Below are positions 34,545-45,338 of a stretch of 64,000 nucleotides of DNA, one piece after another. The first letter of the stretch is position 1. Each line of letters opens with the position of its first letter. The notes under the pieces were generated by a model. It made no database searches and was not told the origin of the DNA. It saw nothing but the letters and a program-made list of their open reading frames with translations. Source of the DNA: Macrophomina tecta (taxonomy: Eukaryota; Ascomycota; Dothideomycetes; Botryosphaeriales; Botryosphaeriaceae); the NCBI GenBank assembly GCA_024180945.1, contig JAKSGN010000021.1:248001-312000 (forward strand), read 5' to 3'. The position numbers and the translations under genes were made by a program.

Positions 34545-36655
34545 ATGAAGCTACGCGCCCTCGACCAGGGGCTATGGCAACAACAGATGCTCGTGGACCG
34601 CACCCTCAGGGGAATGGCAGCGCTGACGTCCTCATTTGCTTTGGCTGTCGTAATTCCTTGCGCAGTCCTGATGCCCGGATTCGTGCATAATCTGCACCGA
34701 GCTCCGGAGTCTTCGTCAGTCACCATCGTCGGAGGTTCATGTGCTTCCATGAAATACAAGACCGAAGTGAATTTTATGTCCCTGCAAGCCTTTGAGGTAT
34801 GATTGACAAGTGCCTCAGGTTGTGAAGATCTTCATCAACGCCGCTGCAACGGTGGTTCTGGGGATGTCGAACACGTACCAGCAACTCATAACTTCTTCGG
34901 ACACGAATGACATCTCTCACGTACTGACAAAGTACGGTGACGCGAGAGTTGGCACCAACTCTCCGCTCGCCATAAACCGCAAACCGAAAGGGCGGGTCAG
35001 GCCGTGGGCATGCTGGCTGCTGCTCATATGTACATCTCTGGTAATGTTTTAAGACCACGCGGCTAGTCCGTTGAGTGCTAAGACGGTCATAGCCCGTTCA
35101 TTTTCTGGCAAACTCACTCATTGGTCTTTCCATCACCCGTCCAGTGGTACAAATTCAGAAATTTCCAGTAACTGACATTACGTGGAATGCGACAAGCTTG
35201 TACCCGGAATTTTGCCTTGCCAATCTGAACTTGACCGAAGTAAGCTACGCCTCGTCATATCTCTACGACAGTGGGTGATGTGAATATGAAAGGGTAGCCA
35301 ACATTTCGGGAAGCGCTACGCTACTGAAGATATACTACGACCAGAAATTTTGCCATGTCGATCAAGTGAATAGAACCGATTTCCTGCATGAAGATGTTTC
35401 AAATTTTGAAGGCCGGAAACAAAGCTGCTTGGATCATATTAGCTGCTTGGCCTCTGAGTGGCAGGCCAATTGCGACTTCGTCTTCAGAATGCGAGCCGGC
35501 CTTATCTTACTTAGCCTTTTGCCTGGCGTTCAAGGCAGCCTAGATGGCTTACATGAATATTTCCACGCGACACAAGCATAAAACCCACTGTCTCACATTT
35601 GGAGACGTCCTGATAGCGGCCAGACTCCGTTCCGTCCGCCTTTCGACAGAATGCATGGTCAGTGCAAGGGAGATGCACTGGAGGCAGGTCAAACATCGGT
35701 GTCACCGCCATGACAAGAAGGCAGAGCCTTCCAAAACTGGAGAGGGAAGTAGTCATTGCCAGAAATGCGCCAAATTTAACCATGTATCACACATGAGCAG
35801 TCATCCCCCCCCAGCGCGCGCCACGAAGCAAAAGAAGAATTTCCTTTCTCACATGGGGCAGACTGCGCTGACCCAGATGATTTCCCCTGGCTTTTGTACC
35901 TCCATAGCAGTTGGGTACGCAGCCAATGTGGTTCTGATGTACATATACGAGGGCGAGGAGTTGAGAGAACTCGGCGAAACCGGATTCTCGCCGCTGGCCG
36001 GAAACAGCCTTGGCCACGAGCTCCTGGTCATGCGCTTGTCGAACCTCCCGCAGTTCTTCTTCTCGGTCCTCTACCTGCTCATGATCTACAACTTCACGCT
36101 GATCAATATGGAGTACGAATGGGGGCAAGATGGAGAGGTCCGGTGGCCGCATCTCGCTGCTCTCTCGTCGTCGGCAAGCAATTCGACCAGTCGTACTATT
36201 CCAATTTGCCGGAGAAGGTGCTCTTCTCCATCATGGGGTTCAGCATCTTCACGCACCGGATAATCTCCTTGGCCTTGCAAGTTACGGAGGAACGCACCAC
36301 CGAGACGAGTGCAGACACAGTGTACAGCATAGTAAGTCCAGGCAGCGGTTTCCTGTAATAGTCAACGCTAACAGAAAGCAGACCGCCATCAACCCTGCGG
36401 CGAGCATCGGCTGCGCTGGTCCGATGGTCATCATCACAGCTTGCTGCTGGGTTTCATTCAGTTACCGACGGGAGGACTTCATTCCTTGCATGTTTGGCTC
36501 CGTCAGGGTGCTCTGCGCCGCAGCGGGTGAACTGCATGATATTCCTGAAGACGGCCAGATCAAGTGGAGCGACTGTAAGTGTGAGAAGCTGCGAAACCAA
36601 ACATAATTCGGACGCCGCCGCAGTTGGAAAAGAAAGAGAAAGAGAAAGAGAATAA
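34545..36655 (+). pseudogene. Decayed DUF6536-type multi-spanning membrane protein
   Basis: Segments of the fungal DUF6536 family occur in the right order but not in one frame. From about 34545 a first helix reads TLRGMAALTSSFALAVV. A clean intron then leads to VVKIFINAAATVVLGMSNTYQQLI and KPKGRVRPWACWLLLICTSL. WYKF follows, then a stop. Around 35380-35600 the text FCLAFKAA-stop-MAYMN precedes a CLTFGDV motif, with TAG at 35541-35543 inside the helix. From 35850 come HELLVMRLSNLPQFFFSVLYLLMIYN, then a frame change, then QSYYSNLPEKVLFSIMGFS. Good introns lead to SIGCAGPMVI and an ending IKWSD-FGKERERERE with TAA at 36653-36655. The in-frame stop and frame changes suggest loss of function; unusual splicing or sequencing error could explain part of it. 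Function of the family is unknown. Confidence 0.6.
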
Positions 36656-37293
36656 AAACGAAAACTAAAAAAAAAAAAAAAGCAGTAGCAAAGCAGTTCA
36701 AACCCACTCTGCGCTCGCACACAACTATCACAACGAGCACCTCCACCTTCGCCTTCCAGAAAGGAACATTGACATTACCACCGGGCTCAAAGCCTTACCC
36801 AGACACCATCACACTGTCCGACTCGGACTTTTCTGGTGCCGTCGGTGTCAGCGGAGATCTTTGCTGGGATGCTGACCAGTCAACCCCCGGTGTGGGTCCA
36901 TCAGGCGGACTCGCGCATTCAACAAGAGGCGCTTTCATTGCCGAAAAACACAGGCCGCCGCGTGGAGCGCATGGGTAAATGCCTTTAGCGTGCGTGCCCT
37001 CCCTACAGCACACTAGCTCAACCTGGCGTTCTCGCCCTTTTCTGGAAGTGGGATGTGACGTGTTGTTCGAGATGGTGAGTGCGTGGTGTTATTTGTTCAG
37101 GAGTGAAGAGATTTGCATTCGTGCGAGTGAAGTTTCAATGAAGGGGCTGGTTTGGGCCTGCCATGTCCAGTGTGCAGGTAATGGACGTTTGATAAGAATA
37201 TTGCGGAACGGAATATGGCCGTGGGGTTGAGTGTTCTTGTTGACATTCTGGGCCACCGATGGGCCGGGAACTCTCGCATGGGCCCCGGCCAAG
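36656..37293. other. Convergent intergenic region
   Basis: Lies between the 3' ends of the DUF6536 relic (+) and the Clr5-ankyrin gene (-). A run of 15 A is at 36667-36681. No gene was seen. Confidence 0.45.
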
Positions 37294-40200
37294 CTATCCC
37301 AAACTTTCTTGGTGCCTCTGGAGAAGCCTGGCAACTGCGTTGTGACCTCTCTCTCTTGCCATGTCCACGGCACGCTCGTATTGAATGGCTCCAAAGTCGG
37401 CACTCTCTATGTCCGCACCTGCGTTCAACAGGAACTGAACCATGTCGATCCTGCCATGCTCAGAAGCACCTTCAAGAGCTGTCCTTCCCTCGGATTTTGC
37501 GGCTGCTGCGTTGACTTCGGCTCCCAACTCCACCAATTTCGCGGCTATGCCGACGAAACCCCCGATTGCTGCGGCCTGGAGCGCAGTCACACCTCCAAAG
37601 GAAGCAGGAGCGGCATTGATATCCGCTCCAGTCCGAACAAGCTCTTCAAGAATGTCGATCTCGCCTAATTCAGCCGCAGTTTGGAGGGCCGTCCGGCCAA
37701 AGGGGCCTCTCGCAGGACTGTTGACATCCGATCCAGCTTCCAGGAGTAGTTTCACCGTGCTAAGCTTCCTGCTTTTTACAGCACTACACAGTATAGACAG
37801 CTGCCTGTTATATTCAATATCGTCCACGTACAACTCTGATTCACCAAAAAGACAGGGGTTGGCGCCAAACCTGAGGAGGAGGCGCATCGCCTCATCATGC
37901 CCTTTTTGAGCGAGCAGCTGTAACGGGTGGAGTCCAGCGTCTAGATCGTTATGTGTCCAGCATGGTGGTAATTCGCTTGTGTCCGGAATATTCAGTTGTA
38001 TTCCGGCTTCAATGAGCTTTAGGATGAAATCCATATTGGGCTTTCCACGAGCGCATATTCTCTGCAGGGCTTTGGCTGCGCAGGGAGCAATCAGGTTGAC
38101 TCCAGCATGGATAATAATATCAGCCATTTCGATGTATTTTCCATGACCGACATCACAAATCCCGAAGAGAGCCCGGTGGCCAAGACAAGAGGTATTGAAA
38201 CGTAGGTGAAAATTTGGACGCGTGGAAGCTTCGGTCAGAATTGTTTTGAGTAGAAGAGGGGAACCACTCAGAGCAGCTGTAAGTAAGGTGAATTCTGAAT
38301 CACAGTGCGCACCTCTTGAAATGAGGAAATCAACGGCGGTTGTGTGGTTGCGAGTGAGGGCGATTTGAAGTGCTGTTGGATCAACACCAGGAAGATTGAT
38401 ATCTGCGCCCCAACTTAGGAGCAGCTCACAAATCTGTTTGAATCTAAAAAGATCCATAAAGAAGGGCCAACCAAAAGCAGCGGCACTTAGAGCATTGAGG
38501 TCGTCCTGAATATGGTTGGCGTTGAAGCCGGCATAGAGACATTGTTGAGCAATATCCAAATTTCCTCTTCGCGCTGCAGCAAAAAGGACGGCATGAGAGT
38601 AGGGAGCGCCATGTTCTAGAAGGAGTTGAATGTGGCCGTGCCTTCCACTCCTCACAGCGGATGCCAATGCCAGATCGTCAGGCTCTGCCCCTTTGCTCAG
38701 AAGCAACTGCGTGAGTCGTAACTCCGCAAATGTCGCTGCAATACTGAGAGCGTTTCGCCTACATATGTCTCTGTTACATATGTCTCCGTTGATGGCAAAG
38801 CCATATTGATACCAGTCCTCGTGAGAGCCCTCTGCGTTGGCATCAGCTGCACTATTCAAAAGCATTTCGGCAATCTCAAATTGATCGCAGTAAACAGCCA
38901 TTTGGAGGGCGGTGGGTGGCCGGGGGTTCTGATGGCTGACATTGGCTTCGACTTTCGCTCCTGATGCCACCAAAAGCGTGACCATCTCCAAGCTGCATGC
39001 GCTGTGGTTGATTGCTGCAAAAAGTGGGGTGAGGCCATAAGAGTTCGCGGCGTTGACATCTGCTCCTTTGTCCAATAACAATTGGACTACCGAGTACCAT
39101 CTATGCTTCGCGGCTATAGTGAGCAAGTCTGGCTGGAGTTCGTCTAGTCTGGAAGTGGAGCCCATCAATTCCATCCAAAATTGCTCGGTGACATAACCTC
39201 TGTAACGCTCCAACGCGGCCCGAAAGGCGGGGACAGGATCGCCCTTATACCTCTGCAAGACTTTCCGGATGACACCCTCAGTTCCTTTCCAAACAGCGAT
39301 GTCAAGCATGTCTTCCCCGGAAGGATACAATTGGTCAGGGTCAGCACCATGGTCCAGAAGCAGCTGCACCATCTCGACATCATGAGATAAGATAGCGATG
39401 TGGAGAGGGAAGCAGCCGTCCATGCCGTAATCATGTTCCCACGGGCCGGGAAGAAGCTCGTCCAGGCGCAATGGGAAAGTTTCCAGCAAGTATCTTACTA
39501 GGAGCATGTTTCGAGATTCAAGTGCTTCCTTGAAGAGAACTGCGGAGAGCGCGTCCAATGTGGGATCTTGAGTAATGCTCGTTTGCCCCAGGAACTCCGA
39601 TAATTGGGGCGTGGGGAGCTTTTGAACGACACTCGAAATCGCAGATTTGTACTGTTCTATCAAAGGGAGTGGAAGTAGAGGAACGTCCGTTATGTTGTTT
39701 GAAGCGAAGAAAGCTGTCAACATGAGATTTTGCAGACCTGAATTGTTGCTCAAGCCACCACGTGGCTGTGAGACGCCATCGTGCGGAGTTGGAAGGAAGA
39801 TCCTGCAAAGCTCGTTTGAGGCTTCTCGCGGGAATTCCAACCCAGTTCTCGCCAGCGCTTTGGGCAGATGGGGCTGGGATTGTAGCAATATAGTGGCGAA
39901 TTTCGAGAATTCGAGCCATGGAAGGGACGGCCGGGAATTGAGGTCCTGAGCCGGAGAAGGAGACAAGGCTTGGGGGGAGAAGCTGAGGCCTTCAGGGATA
40001 GGGCTCGGATTGTTCGCTCCTAAGGTTCTTGTAAGCAGAAAGTCAAAGCAGAGAAAGCGCTCAAGACCTACCCTCATTCAGTTCGTGTTGGACCTTCTTC
40101 CAGGTGCAGCCTTCCCCATACCGGGAAGTTGCCTTCAGTAACTTCTTTTGCGGAACGCGGATCCCGTCAATCCTGAATTCCGTGTCTTTTCCCTCTCTCT

Positions 40201-40466
40201 TCCTCTTTTCGATGCGGCGTGCGACGAACTGCCACGTGTCGAGTGGGAGGTTTTTTCGAAACCCCCATTTCTTGAACTGTTGCTCATACTGCCCGGCGCT
40301 GATGAAATTGTCAGACAACTGCCGAAAACGCGGATGGATAATATGCTTACTCTGCTTTGAATCCATGGTTCTTTTCCATCTGCTTCATCACTGCCTTCAT
40401 TGCAAGGTCCTGCACGAGATAAAGATCTCGGAGCCTCTCTTTCTGACTATCCCACGGCGTGCTCAT
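37294..40466 (-). CDS. Clr5-domain ankyrin-repeat protein
   Basis: Exons 40466-40351, 40298-40072 and 40019-37294 (two 52-bp introns) give 1,022 residues. The N-terminus carries a Clr5 domain: STPWDSQKERLRDLYL, VMKQMEKNHGFKA, QYEQQFKKWGFRKNL, and WQFVARRIEKRKREGKDTE. The domain is split by the first intron, which supports the model. From about residue 250 to the end there are many ankyrin repeats, for example GCFPLHIAILSHDVEMVQLLLDHGAD, YGLTPLFAAINHS, and FGRTALQTAAELGEIDILEEL. Clr5-ankyrin proteins are numerous and variable in Pezizomycotina. The name comes from fission yeast Clr5, linked to silencing, but the biological role of these fungal fusions is largely unknown. Nuclear or protein-binding function is inferred. 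Confidence 0.9.
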
Positions 40467-41168
40467 GGCTGCTTTGTCGAATGATGAGGATAGCTTTGTT
40501 TGAGGTGAGTAAGAGTTGACGAGGCCGTAGCAGAAAATGGGGGGAGAGAGAGAATGAAGTTGTGCTGTCGAGGGCAGCTGTGTGCGGTGGCCGCGCATTT
40601 ATGAGCTGCAAGGCTGAAGCTGGTGCCGGCCAGCGATTGGTTTCGTCCAGAATCTGGCCCCACTGAGCCGACACTCAGCAGCTATCAAGCTGATTGGCTT
40701 TGTCCATAATCTGGAGGCGCAATGCTAGGGCACAAATCTCGCTGCCGTCACTGCATGATGCGTTTCACGATCCCAGCGAGCGCTGACCGGAAGAAAAGAT
40801 GCTAATTGGTAGGGGCCAAAATCTTTCGCTCTTGGCTTCGTCCGATTTCACGTTTACTGGACACACAGCACGGCCTCAACGCCACGATTCTGGTCATTGG
40901 ACGGCTTCAAAATCTTGCCGCATTTCGTTCCACTAAGCCACCTTTTGCATCGCCAAATTACCATGATTGGCTCCAGCCCAAAACCTTAGAGGTGGCTCTC
41001 ACCTTCTGCGGCTTCCCACGAGCATGAGCCTCCCCGCGAAACATAAAATCCGGAGTGTCGCAATCCACACAGCTGTGAAAACACCACTCGATTCTTAAAG
41101 CCTCCAAAGCTAAGCCCATCCAGCACTCCGCTCTCTCGCAACCCTCCATCAATTTCACTCTAAAGCAA
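40467..41168. other. Intergenic region, promoter of the Clr5-ankyrin gene
   Basis: No coding sequence recognised. Related short phrases recur near 40620-40700 and 40830-40980 (GATTGG, TCGTCC, AATCTGG), which may be diverged local duplications. Confidence 0.35.
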
Positions 41169-41638
41169 ATGGCTCCTTCGGTCGAGGCACTGATCGGAAT
41201 CGTTGGTCTCTTCGTCGGCCTCCCGCCGTCTGTGCTAGTCATCTGGCATTGCTTCCGACGTCTACGGCACTCCTCCACTGATCTCGAGGATGCCATACTG
41301 GTCGGCAAGTGTCCTACTTTGTGATCCAAGAAGGGAAAGATCTGACTCTGAGACCTCAAGACGAGACCGAAAGGGAGCCTCCAGCGCGCCGAGCGGGATT
41401 GAGGTCCAATTCCTACGGGATGACGTACGTAGCCAGGGCCGAGACCTTGCTGCTGCTGTCAGGTGGAGTCGATGGGCAGGTGAGTAGCTACTCCTGCCGC
41501 AGTGACAAGTTCGTGTTCATGCCCGCTGATGTACGCTACCCAGATCTGGGAACCGGGAGAGGCGTCTTTCCCTTCCATGTATTCCCAGGCTTCCCCAGCG
41601 TTCAACGTCCGGCTCGGGCTGGGTGGCGTCTGACATGA
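41169..41638 (+). CDS. Possible small single-pass membrane protein
   Basis: An ATG at 41169 starts MAPSVEALIGIVGLFVGLPPSVLVIW followed by basic CFRRLRHSS: a convincing N-terminal membrane helix with a basic flank, a type common in short fungal proteins. The first frame stops at CPTL near 41322. An intron from GTCGGC (about 41299) to CTCTGAG (about 41351), and a second from GTGAGT (about 41480) to TACCCAG (about 41542), would join TSRRDRKGASS, FLRDDVRSQG and DLGTGRGVFPF to a TGA at 41636-41638. The first donor is weak and alternatives exist. No family is recognised. The helix is the only strong evidence. Confidence 0.35.
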
Positions 41639-42857
41639 GTTCCAAGCCTCGGCTGGCTTGATCGTGTGTACTGTGGCAGTAGGGAGACATTGTAAAGACC
41701 AGGACAGGCTTCAAAGCCATTAATCATGCACTGGCTTCTTGTAATTTCAGCGTAGCGCGCCATGGCATTAGAAAAGTCACAGGCAACATATCATTTGTTC
41801 TCTCTCCTTTCCCCTCAGCTTCCACTTGCAAGCCAAACAGCGGCTGCAGTAACACTGCACATTCTCGCACGGCACCGCCCCTCCCAACCCCGAACATGCT
41901 CTGCGCTGCTCTCCCTGCCCTGCGAGTCAGTTGAACATCTGCGGAAGTACGAGGCCAGTGCACTTGGTTCCAACGCAGTCAGGGCCTGTTACAGAATCTG
42001 AAATAGTCCTGGGGCGCCCGTCACTGCCGACTCGGATGCCGATGTTGCGGGATGCAGAATAGCCTTCAAGCGCGCATCGATATCCATATTCGTTGGTGCT
42101 TCGTCGGCCTCGGGAACTTGAAACAAAACCTGCGGCGTAGTTTGGAGAAATAGCGAAGACTCCGGGGACAGATCCGAGCAGATGCAGTCCATTCCCTGTG
42201 AGACTGGTACGGGCAATCGAGGCGTCCAGGCAGGGGTGGATGGCCCAGCGAGACGTATATTGCATACCGAGTCCCGCATATGGGCGATGGAGCGTCGAGT
42301 GCAGCTTGCAATATCGCCAGCGCTGTCCCAATAAGCCGGGTGGTGGCAGGCGTGACTTGGAGTTGTTGATGAGGCGGTCGAGGGTTGCGGTTTGAGGCTG
42401 CGGGTTCAAAGACATCGCTAGACTGAAAATGGAATGGTGGCATCTTGGGAGATGGTGCAGACCGCATGAAAGGAGAGAAATGCTTCTATTACTTCGACAC
42501 TCTTGCCGCTCATTGACTCTATAGCAACGGATATATATGGGCTCATTGACAATAACTCTTATGCAGCTCCACATCCTACCTGTTCGCGTCGACTGCGCGT
42601 AATCCGCCCGAGTGATTGCGCTGTCGATGCATCTTACAGTCTTGGCTGCGGGCTGTTGCCGCCTTTTTACTCAGCCGGGCATTAAATAGCTAAACTATTT
42701 GAGAGGGGAAGCGGTACTCCGACAGAAATAACGGGTATACATTCTACGCTATGGTATATTTACGAAACTCTCATCACACATAAAGACTAATAAACTTTTT
42801 GGCCGCCAACCTCGTACCATACCAACACGCAAGATCCTGACATAAAAAGACACTACC
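41639..42857. other. Intergenic region, no gene seen
   Basis: 3' flank of the Dal5-type transporter. Frames on both strands lack recognisable features. A + strand AT-rich stretch lies at about 42690-42850. Confidence 0.4.
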
Positions 42858-44519
42858 TCACAAGAACCACCTGAAATCCGGGCTGTTCGGACCCTCCCTC
42901 AACTTCTCAGTGCTCACGTCCCTCGCCTTCATCTTGATGCCCTGCTTCATGTCCCTCCTCTTGTTGTCAATGATCATGTACGCGCCCAGTAGCAGCGTCA
43001 AGAATGCACCCGTGGCGCCAAAAGCTGCGGTCGTGGCCAGCGCAGGGATGTACTTTGGAGCGTCCTGGTTGCGGAATATGTTGGAAGACACGACACCCAT
43101 GAGGTTGGCAACGGGGACACCGACGGAGGTGAGGGTGACGCGGCGGCCCTCGTGGGCGATGTTGTTATTGTACCACGTGCTAAGCAGGACAGATGGCGCC
43201 GAGGTACCCCAGGTCATCATGAAGCAGGCAAAGTAGGCAACGTGGATGTCGGCCTTGACGTCGACGGTGGCGTAGATGATGAAGCCGATGAAGGTCAAAA
43301 TGAAGCCGAGCGCGATGAAGGGGAAGCGCAGCCGCGAGTAGTCGGACGAGAAGGCCAGGATGAGCAGGACAACGGCGCCGACGACGTTAGGAGCGACGGT
43401 GTAGAGGTTGGTCTTGACGCTGCTGTAGCCGAGGCGGCCCACAATCTGCGGCAGGAAGAGGGATACACTCTGAAGGGGAACACCGAGGCAGATTTCGATG
43501 CCGAGCCAGGCGTATGCGGCAGGGATCCTGAATACCTTGAGAGCTTCCTTGAGGTCGAATTTCTCGTTGACAACGGAGGAGGAATCCATCTGCATGCGCT
43601 GGAAGGCGATGCGTTTCTCCTCCTCGGACAAGAACCAGGCGTCAGATCCGGAATTTGGGAGGTAGAAGAAGGCGAAAACGGAAAATGCGACGGTCATGGC
43701 ACCCTCGATGAGGAACAGGATTCTCCAGCCAGGCAGGTGCGAGTCGATCTCTGACAAGACTCCGTCAGCACTGAAATTGGTTCAGGGGGCTAGGAAATAC
43801 TTACGGAAGACTCCGAAGGCAAGAAGACCAGAAAATGCGTTGGCAATGTTGGAAGCGGCGTAGAAGATGGCCAGGCGGCGGGCAAGCTCTCCTCTGCGGT
43901 AAAAGGTAGTCAAGTAGTAGATGACAAGCGGGAAGAAGGCAGATTCAGCCATTCCTGTATATGCGGGTCAGCACCAACATCAGCACACAAGAGGGCGATT
44001 AACACACCTAGGATCCAGCGAATGGCCATCATTCCCCCGAAGTTCTTGACAGCAGCACCCAGAAGCGTCATGCTTCCAAAGGTGAACATGAGAATAGGGA
44101 GAACCTTGCTCGGGCCGTACTTCTTTCCCAGGAAGGCAATGGGGGCGGCGAACAGGACATAAGGGACGAAGAAGACAGAAAGAATGATGTTGTACTGGTT
44201 TCCCTTGAAGTTGAGGTCATCTTCCATGCCGTCGGTCTTTGCATTTCCAAGGTTACCTGACAAAGAGTTAGCGCGGCTAAATGCAGGCACACAAAATAGA
44301 CGGCCTACCCTTGTCGAGAGAGTTGCAAAGATACATGAACGCAAGGACGGGCAGAATGCGCAAGTCGAACTTCAAGACGAGCTTCTTCTCATGCTCATAG
44401 GTGGGCAATGGAGCGGCCACAGCCAGCTCAGCAGCGCCAGTCGAGACATCCTTGAGCGACGAGGGCTGGGACGACACCTTCAGGTCATTCTTGGTGTCGG
44501 ATTCGACTGCTGCGGACAT
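42858..44519 (-). CDS. MFS transporter, Dal5-type anion:cation symporter
   Basis: Exons 44519-44309, 44256-44008, 43954-43805 and 43750-42858 (introns of 52-54 bp) give 500 residues. The model reads FDLRILPVLAFMYLCNSLDKG-NLGNAKTDG, a hallmark start of the allantoate/nicotinate/biotin-type family. It continues with KYGPSKVLP, RWILG-MAESAFFPLVIYYL, FYRRGELARRLAIFY, GVF-QIDSHLPGWRILFLIEG and about twelve hydrophobic helices. All phases match, and the split motif WILG-M is rejoined exactly. Such proteins import small organic anions such as allantoate, nicotinate or pantothenate; the substrate here cannot be told from sequence. The C-terminus is Lys/Arg-rich and cytoplasmic. A poly-GT/GGTGGT tract lies just upstream of the start. 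Confidence 0.9.
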
Positions 44520-45263
44520 GGTGGTGGTAGGGCTGGGGCGTGGTGGTGGTGATTGTCGTGGCCCGTGCGAATGGTGTTGGGGAGTGGCACAGGGCTGGGA
44601 CGGGAGGGCTGCTGCAGCGGAGAGGCAGGAGTGGGATAACCAGCGAGGAAGGTGGTTTATGAGATTGGGCGAGCGGCAGTGCTCGCGCGGGCAAAATTTC
44701 TCTACCTGGACTGATAGCAAAGTTGCTCGTACCCTTGGACTTGCACGAGTCACAAGTGGCCTCAGGTTGTGCTGATACGGCGCAGGCTTATCGCCCTTGG
44801 CGGCGGCGGCGACTGATAGGCACTCGTGTCCGCTCGCCGGCTGCAATGCGATCGCCCTGGCGCCCTCTCTGCGCTGCCTCGCTTGCTTCCTGATGCTCGC
44901 CTGGACTGATGCGATGGGCGAGTGGCCCGGGTTACATGAAAGCAACACGCGGGGGAAAGGACCGCTCCCCGCCATTGGGGCATCTCCCACCACATCCCCT
45001 CACTCGTGCCGCATTTCGTCGCCTGCCTTCTCCGTCGCGGCGGATGAGCTGGCGGAGATCAACGCGGAGGCGAACGAATTGGTGCCTGAGGACCAACGAG
45101 TGTTCTACTGCGCGACCCTGTCGCTCAGCTCAGCCATTGGTACAGCCGGTGCCCTTGACGTGGGCCCGCATGGGCGCTGGGTCCGAGGATAACTTGGAGA
45201 GCTTGGGTGAGGTGACGTTTCGGGATCCGTCCGGGACGGCGTAGATCTGGAGAGTGCTCGCGC

Positions 45264-45338
45264 CGGCAACTCTTTCTCTGCTGGAGCAATCGCTCCGCCC
45301 CGGCAACTCTTTCTCTGCTGGAGCAGTCGCTCCGCCCC
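45264..45338. repeat. 37-bp tandem duplication with internal hairpin
   Basis: Two adjacent copies, 45264-45300 and 45301-45337, differ by one base (CAATCG against CAGTCG). Each copy holds the inverted repeat GGAGC-N4-GCTCC. Confidence 0.9.
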
